Assembly: GCF_007971385.1 (NCBI RefSeq)
Contig: NZ_CP042434.1
Location: 5,084,001-5,148,000, forward strand
Length of the DNA stretch: 64,000 nt
Direction: 5' to 3'
Source of the DNA: Arachidicoccus ginsenosidivorans
GTDB lineage: Bacteria > Bacteroidota > Bacteroidia > Chitinophagales > Chitinophagaceae
Below the pieces are notes generated by a model. The model was not told the origin of the DNA and did no database searches. It saw only the letters and a program-made list of their open reading frames with translations. Every line of letters starts with the position of its first letter. Positions within the stretch are counted from its first letter, which is position 1. Shown piece after piece: positions 20,625 to 30,289 of the stretch. The translations under genes were made by a program, and so were the position numbers.

Positions 20625-21093
20625 CAGTCATGGGATGTTCCAGCGGCTTAGAAGGGTTTTGGACAGCTGGATCTGCCTTGTTAGAACCAACCTCAGCGTG
20701 CTTTTTCTTTGCTGGAAAATAAAAATAATACTTGCCATCCTTAAAAACACAATCAGGTGCCCACATACTATAGGATCCACTATCCACCCAGGGTGCGGTA
20801 AATTGAGACAATATTACACCATGATCTTTCCATTCTGTTAAGTTCTCAGAACTAAAAACGTGATAATCCTGCATACAGAACCATCCCGGCTGACCATGAC
20901 CTGGCTTTGCTAGTATGTCATGAGAAGGATAAATATAGATCCGGTCTCCAAAAACACGGGCTGTCGGATCCGCAGAAAACTGATCTCGGATGAGTGGATT
21001 TTGGGCCATAATGCTGCCGCCATAAAGACAGGCTAATAAAACATAATATAAATTAATAATTACCCTCCTTAACTGACTTTTACTGCTTTTCAT
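20584..21093 (-). pseudogene. GH43 family enzyme, N-terminal fragment fused at its end to SusD DNA
   Basis: The first ~125 residues are typical GH43: signal peptide ending GSIMAQ, NPLIRDQFSADPTARVFG (base Asp), a YIYPSHD turn, WFCMQDYHVFSSENLTEWKDHG and SYSMWAPDCVFKDGKYYFYFPA. After about 20715 the likeness fades, and the final residues (QAVQSNALF) are SusD DNA read in the wrong frame. The two other catalytic carboxylates are missing, so it cannot be active. The start at 21093 sits just after the stop of the preceding GH43 gene, which suggests the gene was once translated in an operon with it. Confidence 0.78.
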
Positions 21094-21095
21094 CA

Positions 21096-22673
21096 TTAAT
21101 AATTTGTGTGGAACCAATCAAAATCAACATAACCGCCAAGCTTTCTTGTTGGGTAATTAAACAGACAGAATTTATTGCCTGTAAAGATTTTCAAATTAAA
21201 CGCCATTTCAAGGTCATTGCCCAAAGGTTTGTACTTATCGCCGTCCAAGCTAAAAGCAAAACTGGCTTTTTTGGTGGCATTAGAGGCCAGGGTTTTAAGA
21301 TAGACTACGCCTTGGTTGATCTGTACGGAATCGATGATCTTGCCATTATTGACCATAATCACAAGATCTTTGTTGGCTTCCCGCTTTATCCCAATATAAG
21401 CGTAAGGGTCCTGAAAAACTGCAAGACCTGCTATATCACCTGGTTGCATATGGCTAATATCCACTTTGGTGGTTGCAATGGTGGGCAGCAGGTGGTTGCG
21501 CTTAGCAAAAGGTCGCTGGGTCAGGGTGTTTACGGCCTCTGTTAGGTTATCCACTACACGAACTGTATGTAACCTCAGTACACCACTTTTCTCACTTAAT
21601 GACCATTTGGTAGAATCTGGATTATGGTTCCAGCCCCATTGCATACCAAGTATGGGTGCCTTAAATTCATCATTTGTTGGTAATACTTCCACGTTATAAT
21701 TTTTACCAACATCCGGTTTCTTATAAGTAATCACACCATGACCATTTTCTCCTGCCACTGGCCAGGTGTCTACCCACTTGACTGGTTGTAGTGATGGGAA
21801 ACGGCCAAAGGGGCCACTGTCTACAAAAAGCATCGTCCACCACTGACCGGTAGTGGTCTGGATCAGTGCTCCTTGGTGAATCCCAAAAGTAACGCCTTTT
21901 GTGGTGTCTCTAATAACAACCCTTTGCTCATAAGGTCCATAAATATTTTTAGAACGAAGTGCGACTTGTATCCCATCCAGGCCCCCATAGGTACAATAGA
22001 GATAATAGTATCCATTAATTTTATACACATGTGTCCCTTCCAGACCGGATCTTATATCCCCTGTATAAACCAAAGAATCAGGACCAATTGGGCGGAGATT
22101 TTCATCCACTTCGGTCATCATGATCTTACTATTACCATGTGCAACATATATCTTCCCGTTATCGTCAAAAAACAGTCCGGGATCATAGAAGCCTTTGGGT
22201 AAATGCGTGATTTTCCAGGGACCTTCTGCCTTATCTGCTGTACACATAAAACCGCCTTCATCCAAAGTAATAAAAAGTAAATAGAACTTTCCATTATGGT
22301 ATTTCAAACTGGTGGCCCACTGACCGTGGCCATATCGGTTGCCGTCTAAAAGATTATATTGCTTGGCAAAATCAAATCGAGGCACGGCATTACTGCAATA
22401 AGACCAATTTACCAGATCATGTGATTTTAAAATAGTCACACCTGGAAAGACAAACATGGTGGTACTCACCATATAATAGCAATCTTTTACCCTTATAACA
22501 TCCAAATCAGGAAAATCAGCTGCAATTACAGGATTGGTATAAGTACCGTCTCCATTATCTCCGGTCCTGTTTTGTGCAGAAACGCTTTGAAGGGCATGGA
22601 TAAACAAAAATCCACACAAGATCGTTAACGTTTTTTGGAGAAAACTTCTTTTAAAATACTTTCTAAAACTCAT
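21096..22673 (-). CDS. GH43 beta-xylosidase/alpha-arabinofuranosidase (GH43_12-like)
   Basis: An intact 525-residue secreted enzyme. After a signal peptide (cleavage near VSAQN) come TYTNPVIAADFPDLDVIRV (base Asp), FYDPGLFFDDNGKIYVAHG (modulating Asp) and SGLEGTHVYKINGYYYL (acid Glu). The C-terminal ~200 residues form the beta-sandwich domain usual for xylosidase-type GH43 (DEFKAPILGMQWGWNHNPD, ending YVDFDWFHTNY). Such enzymes remove xylose or arabinose from xylo-oligosaccharides. It probably heads a transcript running down to 12093. A 5x TTAC repeat lies 20 bases upstream of its start codon. Confidence 0.9.
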   Translation of the reverse strand: MSFRKYFKRSFLQKTLTILCGFLFIHALQSVSAQNRTGDNGDGTYTNPVIAADFPDLDVIRVKDCYYMVSTTMFVFPGVTILKSHDLVNWSYCSNAVPRFDFAKQYNLLDGNRYGHGQWATSLKYHNGKFYLLFITLDEGGFMCTADKAEGPWKITHLPKGFYDPGLFFDDNGKIYVAHGNSKIMMTEVDENLRPIGPDSLVYTGDIRSGLEGTHVYKINGYYYLYCTYGGLDGIQVALRSKNIYGPYEQRVVIRDTTKGVTFGIHQGALIQTTTGQWWTMLFVDSGPFGRFPSLQPVKWVDTWPVAGENGHGVITYKKPDVGKNYNVEVLPTNDEFKAPILGMQWGWNHNPDSTKWSLSEKSGVLRLHTVRVVDNLTEAVNTLTQRPFAKRNHLLPTIATTKVDISHMQPGDIAGLAVFQDPYAYIGIKREANKDLVIMVNNGKIIDSVQINQGVVYLKTLASNATKKASFAFSLDGDKYKPLGNDLEMAFNLKIFTGNKFCLFNYPTRKLGGYVDFDWFHTNY

Positions 22674-22692
22674 TCGGCTATTCTTTATTTAT

Positions 22693-22712
22693 TTACTTAC
22701 TTACTTACTTAC
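22693..22712. repeat. Tetranucleotide microsatellite (TTAC)5
   Basis: Five perfect copies of TTAC on the plus strand lie 20 bases upstream of the GH43 start codon at 22673, inside the 5' leader or promoter region. Tetranucleotide tracts can change length by slipped-strand mispairing. Five copies is short for that, so any effect on expression is speculative. Confidence 0.7.
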
Positions 22713-22785
22713 TTAATTAATTATTTTTTTTAATATATAGCTATCATACGTGCATTAATCCATCACCAAACAGGTAATTCAAATA

Positions 22786-22793
22786 CAAACATA
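22786..22793 (-). promoter_or_regulatory. Possible Bacteroidota -7 promoter element
   Basis: On the minus strand this reads TATGTTTG, matching the Bacteroidota -7 consensus TAnnTTTG. It is 113 bases upstream of the GH43 start at 22673. A TTG that could serve as a -33 element lies only about 15 bases further upstream, which is closer than usual, so the call is weak. Confidence 0.25.
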
Positions 22794-22843
22794 TTTCACC
22801 TATCGATTCAACCTAGTTTTAATGACTATAAAGCACAGAACGA

Positions 22844-23758
22844 CTAAAGATGTATTTTTGCCCCTTTAGCCGCGTCCTCCGTATTTAGTTTTTGATAATT
22901 TGCCAATACTGCAGGATCTATAGACTTAAACAACAGCTGTGAAAATAGATACAATGAGCGTTTCCAGACATGAAAATCATGTATGCCGTCCATCAGATAA
23001 TAAATATGAGGCACACCAACCTTTAATAAATATTCATGTGTACGTCTGGTAACTGGTAGCAATCCGTCTTTATTACCACAAGATAGCCAAAGTAATTTTA
23101 ATCCAGCCTTTGCTGTCTTTGCATTCGGCACAAGCTGCTCAGGCTTATCGGTATTAGGAGCAGCCGAAAAAGCGCCTATCCAGGCAAACTGATCAAGATG
23201 TGTTAGCCCAAAATTAAGTGATTGACCACCACCCATGGAGAGCCCTGCGATGGCTCTTTTTGATGGATCATTAAGTACTGGAAAAACCGTCTGTATATAA
23301 GGAATTAGATCCAAAAGCAAATCCTTTTTAAATTGTGCAAAAGCCCTTATTTTATCAGGTGCCATAATATCGCCTATAGCTCTGTCATCTGCCATAGCCC
23401 GACCATTGGGCATAACAACAATCATGGGCACCATTTGGTGATTAGCATATAAATTATTAAAAATAATATCCGGATGGCCGCCATGCAGCCATTCAAATTC
23501 ATCTCCACCGATACCGTGCAGTAAATAAAGAACTGGATATTTTTGAGTATTTGTAAAACCAGGTGGCAGATATACGAGCGCATTTCTGTGGGTACCAACT
23601 GACTTTGAATAATACGTAATTGTATCCAAATGACCATGAATAATGTCTGATTGATAAATGTCAAAATCATTTGGCACTTGAATCATGCCATTTTGGGCGG
23701 AGGCTCTTAATGTAAGCATCAATAAAAAAAATAAGATCCATTTTAATTTTGTATGCAT
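22844..23758 (-). CDS. CE1-type esterase (feruloyl/acetyl xylan esterase, esterase D-like)
   Basis: An alpha/beta hydrolase of 304 residues with a signal peptide ending RASAQ. Visible motifs are YPVLYLLHGIGGDEFEW (oxyanion-hole HGxG), IVVMPNGRA, AIAGLSMGGGQSLNF (nucleophile Ser in GLSMGG) and DGIHDFHVWKRSL (catalytic His). This pattern fits the CE1 esterases found in xylan loci, which release ferulate or acetyl groups from arabinoxylan. Sequence alone does not separate feruloyl from acetyl activity. It is on the same strand as the downstream GH43 gene, with a 170-base gap that may contain a separate promoter. Confidence 0.85.
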   Translation of the reverse strand: MHTKLKWILFFLLMLTLRASAQNGMIQVPNDFDIYQSDIIHGHLDTITYYSKSVGTHRNALVYLPPGFTNTQKYPVLYLLHGIGGDEFEWLHGGHPDIIFNNLYANHQMVPMIVVMPNGRAMADDRAIGDIMAPDKIRAFAQFKKDLLLDLIPYIQTVFPVLNDPSKRAIAGLSMGGGQSLNFGLTHLDQFAWIGAFSAAPNTDKPEQLVPNAKTAKAGLKLLWLSCGNKDGLLPVTRRTHEYLLKVGVPHIYYLMDGIHDFHVWKRSLYLFSQLLFKSIDPAVLANYQKLNTEDAAKGAKIHL

Positions 23759-24366
23759 TTTGAAAATTTATTTAATTTTGTACGTTTAGGGAAATATTAT
23801 TTAATATTATTAATAGGGCATTTTTCACAGCCCTGTTGTCGCGATAAAAACAATATGATTTACCTGATTTTCATATTCGATCCTACTATGATTTCCTATT
23901 ATCCCACCATTGAATTATAAGCTTTCACTGTGTCCAGCTGGCTAATAATTAGCAATTGCTGCTGGCCGCCCACCTGTATTTCTGATTTCACTGCCTTTTA
24001 TATAACTTTCAGATACGTAAAACTTCTTAATTGAAAGTAATTTTATACAAAATATACTTTATCAGTACAATTAAATTTTAATTTAGAATTTGTAATTATT
24101 ACAATCGATTGCAATACTTTACAGAAATTTAAATATGTATAAAAATGCTTATCTAGCCTGGTGCATGCTGCTGATTAATCTTTTTATTAAAGGAATTAAT
24201 GTTATTTAATACTAAAGGTTATTGTCGCTTAAATTTATTTAATCTTATGCCTTATTATATGTATGGATGTTATTCAATTTCGTAGATCAAACTTAAACAT
24301 TAATTGTATAACTAACAAATATTTTAATAAAAATATAAAATTAAACTGTAAAATAAGGTAATCTTT
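23759..24366. other. 608-bp AT-rich gap between two minus-strand operons
   Basis: No coding frame is seen. The stretch is AT-rich, especially 24040-24360, and separates the end of the GH127 gene from the start of the esterase gene. It should hold the terminator of the former and the promoter of the latter, but I find no convincing hairpin with a T-run and no clear TAnnTTTG element. Confidence 0.5.
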
Positions 24367-26885
24367 TTATTTTACCAGTCGAACATCAAATATTCTGGCA
24401 GTTGTACATCCCTTATTGGCTACAAACTTGACCTCAATTGAATTGCCCCTTTTTAGGGTTTTGGCAATGGGATAATCTATTGAAAAAAAGCCCTTTTCCT
24501 TTTCTTTTGGCCTCTTCACATTGGCTATTTTCTTGTCATTTATAAAAATATCAAAATCAACCACCTTATTAGGGTCCTTGTTTGCAGCGTCCACTACCAT
24601 ATCGTCCGCCTTATTATCCTTTCCATAGTAACCAATGCGCAAATACTGAACTTCTGGCATCATCTTCAAAGTATAAGCAAAATACCCCTGGCTGGCTGCC
24701 CGCCAGTGTTTATTTTTAAAAACGCCCCCAAAAGCGTTTTGACTGGTCATTAAATGATCCACCTCTGGCTGCTGTTCTCCTGGGGTGATTTGATCCACAG
24801 TCTTCATGGCCATGCGAAGTACCTCTTTATCAGCAGCCGCCAGGCTTGCCTGTCTTTTTGGCGCATCTCCAGGCCTAGCCACAGGCCAATAGACTATATA
24901 TCGGCTATCATGGATCTGTGAAAAGGGTTCCAGCACCATGTTTTTATCCTTATTTTGCCAGATTAAGGAAGGCATGGTAAAAAGCAAAGGATGATTATTG
25001 ACTGAATCTTTACCCGTAACGGGTAATAAAGCGTTTGTCAATTCTGTGTGATCACTGATCAGTAAAATTGGCGCTTTTTCTAATGGGCGTAATGGACCGC
25101 TGGCAATATGGTCAAAACGCCCTCCATCTCCTATTGGCTTTATCATCGCCATCGTATCTGATTTGGCAGCTAACACAATTGGCCCATGCATAATACTCAC
25201 CCAGTCTGAATGGTCTGGGAGATTTACCAGTCGATCTTTCATAGGCAACTGCACCATTATCCGATCACCGCTATGCCAATCCCTACGCAACTCTATATAT
25301 GAAAAATCGTTTAATATAGGACGTATCTGCACCCCGTTTACACTTACTTTGGGCATACGTCCTTTTAACCAACCAGGCTTTCTGATAAAGATAGAAAATG
25401 TTTTTGCCCCATTATTTGTACCCGATTTAGTAATCGCTTTTGCGCCAGGCTTGTCCAAAGGGAATTCTACGATAAGTTCCGTTTGCGCTTTTGTTGGAAA
25501 ATTATTTTGCTGCGTTATCACCCTGTTTTCTGCCGTCCATCGAAGCTTAGAGGGGATAAATAGATTCACAAAAAGGCTATCTCCACTATGGGTGTAGATC
25601 ATTTCACCATACTTCCCATGGTTTTCCATACCTGTTCCTACACAACACCAAAAATCCTTTTGGGGGCAGAATATACCCGGTAAGCTGAGGGGCGTATAGG
25701 CGTAAAATAAACAAAACCGCCTGTACCAGGTTTTTGGGTGGACAAAATATGATTATAAAGGCACCGCTCATAATAATCCATATAATCACCTTGAGGACGG
25801 GATAAAAATAAGTCCTCGGTTAATTTCAGCATGTTATAACTATTACATGTCTCTGGTCCCTGAACCGACTCAATCATAGAAGAAAAGTCATCTGTTGGAT
25901 TAAAATGCTCATAGACACTATTGCCACCAAAGCTAATGGATCGGTTTTCTACCACGGTGTGCCAAAAGAATCTGGCGGCAAGATCATAACTACTGTCTGC
26001 TAAGCTAACTTGTGCAATTCTCTCAAAACCAATAACTTTTGGTATTTGTGTATTGGCATGCAGACCGGTTAAACTATCTTTCTTCTGTTCCAATTGATGG
26101 ACAAATTGGGGCGATGAGAATTTTTTGGCCAGGGTTAGATATTTTTGTTTGCCGGTAATCTGGGCTACGTCTGCGAGCACTGCATTCATGCCACCATATT
26201 CTGTACGGAGCATTTGTCTTATTTGTGCATCATTTAATTTAGATAATAACCGGTCAGCCCAATTAGAAAGTTTGATTAGTATTTCTTTGGCCTCCTTGTT
26301 ACCCCCGATCAAATAACTATCGCGAAGACCAGCAAATAGTTTATGCAGATTGTACCAGGGAACCCATTCTTTATCAAATAAACTAAAGTCTCCTTGAGCG
26401 AGCGCCTGCCACATTTTTTTACCTCCAGGTATGCCGCCCACATACCCTTCCAGGGACTGCTGCTGGCACCTGTGGAGTTCCCTGATCATATAATCCATTC
26501 TATCTTTACATTCAATATTACCGGTGGATCTATACATTTGCGCCAGCGCAGTCAGATAATGGCCTGCCGTATGCCCATCCAGCCCCATGCTTTCCCAGTT
26601 CCCATATGACTGTGCCTTCGCTGGCAGTCCGGCTTCCCTAAGATAGGGTGCTAATAATCGATCGGTGTTTAGTTGCAATATGTAATGCAAATCCGTCTTT
26701 TCTGCCTGCAAAAAAGGACTTTCCAAAAGCTGTACTTCAGATAGCTTAAACCTTTGCTGCGCTAACTTGCCACTATATAACTGCTGCAAATCCTGTTTAC
26801 TTTGCTGTCCAATAGCTGCCAAGGGAAAAAGCATTCCCAATTGTACCAATACAAGCCCAGTCCGTTTCCACCCCTGTCTGATCAT
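24367..26885 (-). pseudogene. GH127 beta-L-arabinofuranosidase family protein (frame broken)
   Basis: An approximately 840-residue secreted protein of the GH127 (DUF1680) family, which removes beta-L-arabinofuranose in the characterised enzymes. The N-terminal part has a signal peptide, the (alpha/alpha)6 barrel with NWESMGLDGHTAGHYL, WVPWYNLHKLFAGL and GPETCNSYNMLKLTE, which holds one Glu and one Cys of the zinc site. The second part is beta-rich (HSGDSLFVNLFIPS, SIMHGPIVLAA). The frame is lost at a run of five G at 25662-25666 (plus). One added base gives PQKDFWCCVGTGMENHGKYGE and so restores the Cys-Cys pair that includes the nucleophile of this family. As read, the enzyme would be cut exactly at its active site. 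Confidence 0.87.
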
Positions 26886-26911
26886 TGCTTAATTCTTTCT
26901 TTTATTCAACT

Positions 26912-26962
26912 AGCAACTTGCTGGCCCTGGTGAGCTATTGCTCCTCAGGCCAGCAAGCTGCT
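26912..26962 (-). other. Long stem-loop between GH10 and GH127 genes
   Basis: The arms at 26912-26926 and 26948-26962 pair over 15 bp with one G-U type mismatch, and part of the 21-base loop can pair again. It lies downstream of the GH10 stop (27080) and 27 bases before the GH127 start (26885). There is no T-run after the stem on the minus strand, so it fits an mRNA-stabilising or processing hairpin better than a simple intrinsic terminator. Confidence 0.55.
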
Positions 26963-27079
26963 AATTGGGTTACTGAATCTATTTTTATGTTGCTTTCTAA
27001 TAACCTGCAAAAAAGCTAGTGTCTGACTGACTTTTGGCCAATAGGCAACTAACTTGCCATTAAAAAGCACTTTTCCTAA

Positions 27080-29263
27080 CTAATGCCCCATATTTTCTTC
27101 AATAGCTTTTGCGGCATATTCATAGGCCAGTTTCCTGACATAGCTCTCGGTCCAAAGACCAATGGGTTCGCCTGGCCTCCAGCTTGAATTAGCGGGGCTA
27201 TCCAATGAACTCCAAAAAGTGATGCCATATCTTTGGGCAGCCGGGACATTTTTAAAATATTGATCAATCACAAATTTATACATTTCAGCCTGCTTTAGAT
27301 ACTGCTCTTTAGTAGCGTCTGCTGTTTGTGTATTTTCACCCAGGCCAATATCTAATTCGGAAATTTTAATCAGTTTACCGGTAGCTGCAAGTAACTGGAA
27401 CATCTGGACTATTTTCGCACTATCTGCATGAATATCAATATGCATCTGTGTGCCAATACCATCCACTTTGGCCCCTTTACTTTCGATATAATCCACAAAG
27501 GCAATCAATCCTTTACATTTTTCTGTATTGGCTTCCAGGCCATAATCATTTATAAATAATTTATCGGTGGCGTTTCCATATTTACGCGCCAGATTAAATG
27601 CCAATACTGCATAATCTTTTCCAATATAATCCTGCCAGTAAAACTCATCCTCGCTTTGAGATTTGCCAACGCCTGTTTTCAAGTTGTAGGGATTGCCATC
27701 ATCCATAGGTTCGTTAACCACGTCCCATGCATGCACATAATCCTTACAATTGGTCACCATTTTAGAAACCCAGTCCGTTAGAGCACCAGATATAATATCC
27801 TTTTTCTCTTCGGCTGTTTTCTCAATAGTCTTTGTTCCTAAATCAGGGTTCTCTCTTTGCAGCGCAATATTATCAATGTAAATCGTCCCAGCATAATTGC
27901 CATAACTAAATAAAAACCGGGTTCTATCTGCCGCACTCACCGTAGCCTCTATTTCAACTTTCGTCCAATCTGTGGTAATATTAAAATCAGGAAAATTATC
28001 GCTGGCATAATTTTTTGTTTCCTGAAACGAGGCATTGATGACGCCAGCCGTGCTACCTTTAATATAAAAACTTAGTTTATAAGTAGAGCCGTTTTGGAAT
28101 GGAGTAGAAAAATCATAAGCGGTTTGTGCTTCCCAGCTGTTCACCACTGAGGGATTGGTCATCTCAAGTGCAGCTCCTCCGTTATAACCTTCAGATGGCC
28201 CTGAAAGGCTTCTGACAGAATTATTGCCCCAACCTGACCAACCATTTATATTTTCTGCCTCAAAGTCTCCATTTTCAAATAAATTAGCCTCCAGCCCAGA
28301 GCTGACATCTTTGTCCTCCACTAAAAGACTATTAATATCAATCATATAACTTACGTCACCTATATATCCTAAATCCATGTTCAAGTTAAAAGAACTGGCA
28401 GTAGTTTTAAAATCCCTTACTATAATTTTAACTTGCTGCCAGCCTGAGTTGGTCTCAAAAGCTTCAGTTTCACTACCTGTGCCCATCCAATCTGTCCATG
28501 GATATTGATTATTCAAATCTTCACTAAAAGAAATTCTGCCCTTACCTGGTTTATCGGACTTAATATAAAAGCTAACTACGTATTGATGCCCCTGCTCTAT
28601 TGGAATAACCGGCGTATGAAGGCTCATATCCCAGGCATTGACCGCCGAGGAAGCGCTGACCAGTTTAATAGCACCACCACCTGCCATTCCACCGGTTGCT
28701 TCTATGCCCGAAGAAGCCGCTCCACTCACGTTCCATCCGTTTAAATCACCAGCCTTTAAACCAGAAAGGTCAAAAAGGTTACTATTAGATTCTACGATTT
28801 GGGGAGCAATCAAACTTTTTAAATAAGTCGCATTTTGATTGGCATGCCAGCACAGGGTATGTCCATATAGGGACATACCCGCCTCTTTGGCGGTTTGTAT
28901 TAGTGTATTGACATTATCCAGGTTTAAACTACCATCTGCTTGTACGACCGCCCCATGCTTCATAGCATAACCCAGTACAATTTGCTGGAAATTTCGGTTG
29001 ACCATGCGGTAAAACACACCTTTTTTTATATAATCTCCTAAAGAGACCCCAACTCCAAGATGAAAATCCGAATATTTAGTTGAATCTATATATGATTTAA
29101 GGGCTGGATAGCTATTGATATCTTCTTGGGCGGCCACTTCATCTGGTTTGGCTACCTCAAAAAGCAGGGGTTTATATTTTGAACAGGCACTAAGTAGCAG
29201 TGTTGCGGTTAAGGCGACCATAAGTAGGCCCTTTATATGGATATTTGTATTATGCTTTTTCAT
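27080..29263 (-). CDS. GH10 endo-1,4-beta-xylanase with two inserted CBM4/9-type modules, surface lipoprotein
   Basis: The key backbone-cleaving enzyme of the locus. A lipoprotein signal (LLLSAC) follows the start chosen at 29263 (MKKHNTN). The GH10 barrel starts at about residue 55 (FHLGVGVSLGDY, SLYGHTLCWHANQ), is interrupted from about 155 to 480 by two tandem beta-sandwich modules of CBM4/9 or CBM22 type (FDLSGLKAGDLNGWNVSG and LFENGDFEAENINGWSGWG), then resumes with HAWDVVNEPMDDGNP (acid/base Glu) and IKISELDIGLG (nucleophile Glu). Insertion of binding modules into the barrel is known in the Xyn10C enzymes encoded beside xus genes of gut Bacteroidota. It follows the xusE-like gene by 32 bases and belongs to its transcript. 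Confidence 0.92.
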   Translation of the reverse strand: MKKHNTNIHIKGLLMVALTATLLLSACSKYKPLLFEVAKPDEVAAQEDINSYPALKSYIDSTKYSDFHLGVGVSLGDYIKKGVFYRMVNRNFQQIVLGYAMKHGAVVQADGSLNLDNVNTLIQTAKEAGMSLYGHTLCWHANQNATYLKSLIAPQIVESNSNLFDLSGLKAGDLNGWNVSGAASSGIEATGGMAGGGAIKLVSASSAVNAWDMSLHTPVIPIEQGHQYVVSFYIKSDKPGKGRISFSEDLNNQYPWTDWMGTGSETEAFETNSGWQQVKIIVRDFKTTASSFNLNMDLGYIGDVSYMIDINSLLVEDKDVSSGLEANLFENGDFEAENINGWSGWGNNSVRSLSGPSEGYNGGAALEMTNPSVVNSWEAQTAYDFSTPFQNGSTYKLSFYIKGSTAGVINASFQETKNYASDNFPDFNITTDWTKVEIEATVSAADRTRFLFSYGNYAGTIYIDNIALQRENPDLGTKTIEKTAEEKKDIISGALTDWVSKMVTNCKDYVHAWDVVNEPMDDGNPYNLKTGVGKSQSEDEFYWQDYIGKDYAVLAFNLARKYGNATDKLFINDYGLEANTEKCKGLIAFVDYIESKGAKVDGIGTQMHIDIHADSAKIVQMFQLLAATGKLIKISELDIGLGENTQTADATKEQYLKQAEMYKFVIDQYFKNVPAAQRYGITFWSSLDSPANSSWRPGEPIGLWTESYVRKLAYEYAAKAIEENMGH

Positions 29264-29295
29264 AAAGTAATAGTTTTTTGTTGCCATGTTTTTGC

Positions 29296-30249
29296 CTAAA
29301 ATGTTTCTAAAGTAACACCTCTGTTGCGCATCACCAGCGTATCTTTTGTAGCGATATGAATATCTGGCAAATCAATTTCATATTGTAAATAAATGGCATC
29401 TCGATCTTGATCCCCCCAGCTTTTCTTTTCCCCTTTTGAGACAAATTTTCCGCTGCCAGTGGCACTTATTCCTGTGGTCGAAGAACTGACGGTGCAATTA
29501 TTTTGGTCGTCAAAATGTAGCAGTAAATTACAGTTAACATTATAACCGTCTTTATCTTTAAAGATTAAAGGGAAATTGACATCTTGTAAGGAACTGGTGG
29601 TGAGTTGCTGGATATCATCTTTTTCTACATAAGGTTGATGTCTGCTTTGGGTCGCATCTAGTTCTGTATGTCCATTTTTTCCGGTGATCTCATCTACGCC
29701 ACGGCGCAGGTAGTAACCATGCCAGGGGTTGATATATTTAATAGCATAAAGGGTATAATCTTTTTCGCTTAAAAGAGAATCAGCTCCTGTAACACCGGTC
29801 ATTTTAAGTGGGATAACATAGGTGTTTTTAATGGCACCCGGGTCCTTAAAAAAAGCATCGGTCAACTGGACCTCTACTGCACCAGTAATGCTGTCTTTTG
29901 GAATTTGTATAGAACTTGAGCCAAGTGAGTAATAATCACTGGGCATGGCCTGAACGCTAGAACCGTCTGTAAAGTTTATACCATCCACCAGGTCATTATC
30001 AACGGCAATGGCTATTTGAACATTTTTGCTATTTTTATATACACCGCCCAAGGTGGCATAGATCTTACATTTATGTTGATTGTCTAAGTCTGTATTGACA
30101 ATATCTTCTCCCAAAGTAATGGTGCGTACCGGCCTTTGATAGGAAAAGTAAACTGTCTGGAATTTATAGTCTTTAAAGACAATATCCTTATTATGACAAG
30201 CGCTTAAGCCAAGTACTGCAAGCAGTATAAATAATACCTTCGTTTTCAT
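29296..30249 (-). CDS. xusE: Surface glycan-binding lipoprotein, XusE-like (DUF1735-type N-terminus)
   Basis: A 317-residue lipoprotein with a clear signal (LAVLGLSAC, Cys at about 18). The N-terminal beta domain (VYFSYQRPVRTITLGED, a KCKIYATLGGVYKN strand, ALPSDYYSLGSSSIQIPKDS-like segment) resembles the DUF1735 module of outer-membrane glycan-binding proteins. The C-terminal half is another beta domain with YYLRRGVDEITG. The position directly after a SusC-SusD-SusC-SusD block and before a GH10 gene is that of xusE in xylan loci. A role in holding xylan at the surface is inferred from that context. The exact name is by synteny, not by strong sequence recognition. Confidence 0.75.
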   Translation of the reverse strand: MKTKVLFILLAVLGLSACHNKDIVFKDYKFQTVYFSYQRPVRTITLGEDIVNTDLDNQHKCKIYATLGGVYKNSKNVQIAIAVDNDLVDGINFTDGSSVQAMPSDYYSLGSSSIQIPKDSITGAVEVQLTDAFFKDPGAIKNTYVIPLKMTGVTGADSLLSEKDYTLYAIKYINPWHGYYLRRGVDEITGKNGHTELDATQSRHQPYVEKDDIQQLTTSSLQDVNFPLIFKDKDGYNVNCNLLLHFDDQNNCTVSSSTTGISATGSGKFVSKGEKKSWGDQDRDAIYLQYEIDLPDIHIATKDTLVMRNRGVTLETF

Positions 30250-30289
30250 TTGTTTCTTTTTATTATGTTGTTGCCTATAAAGAATCCTT

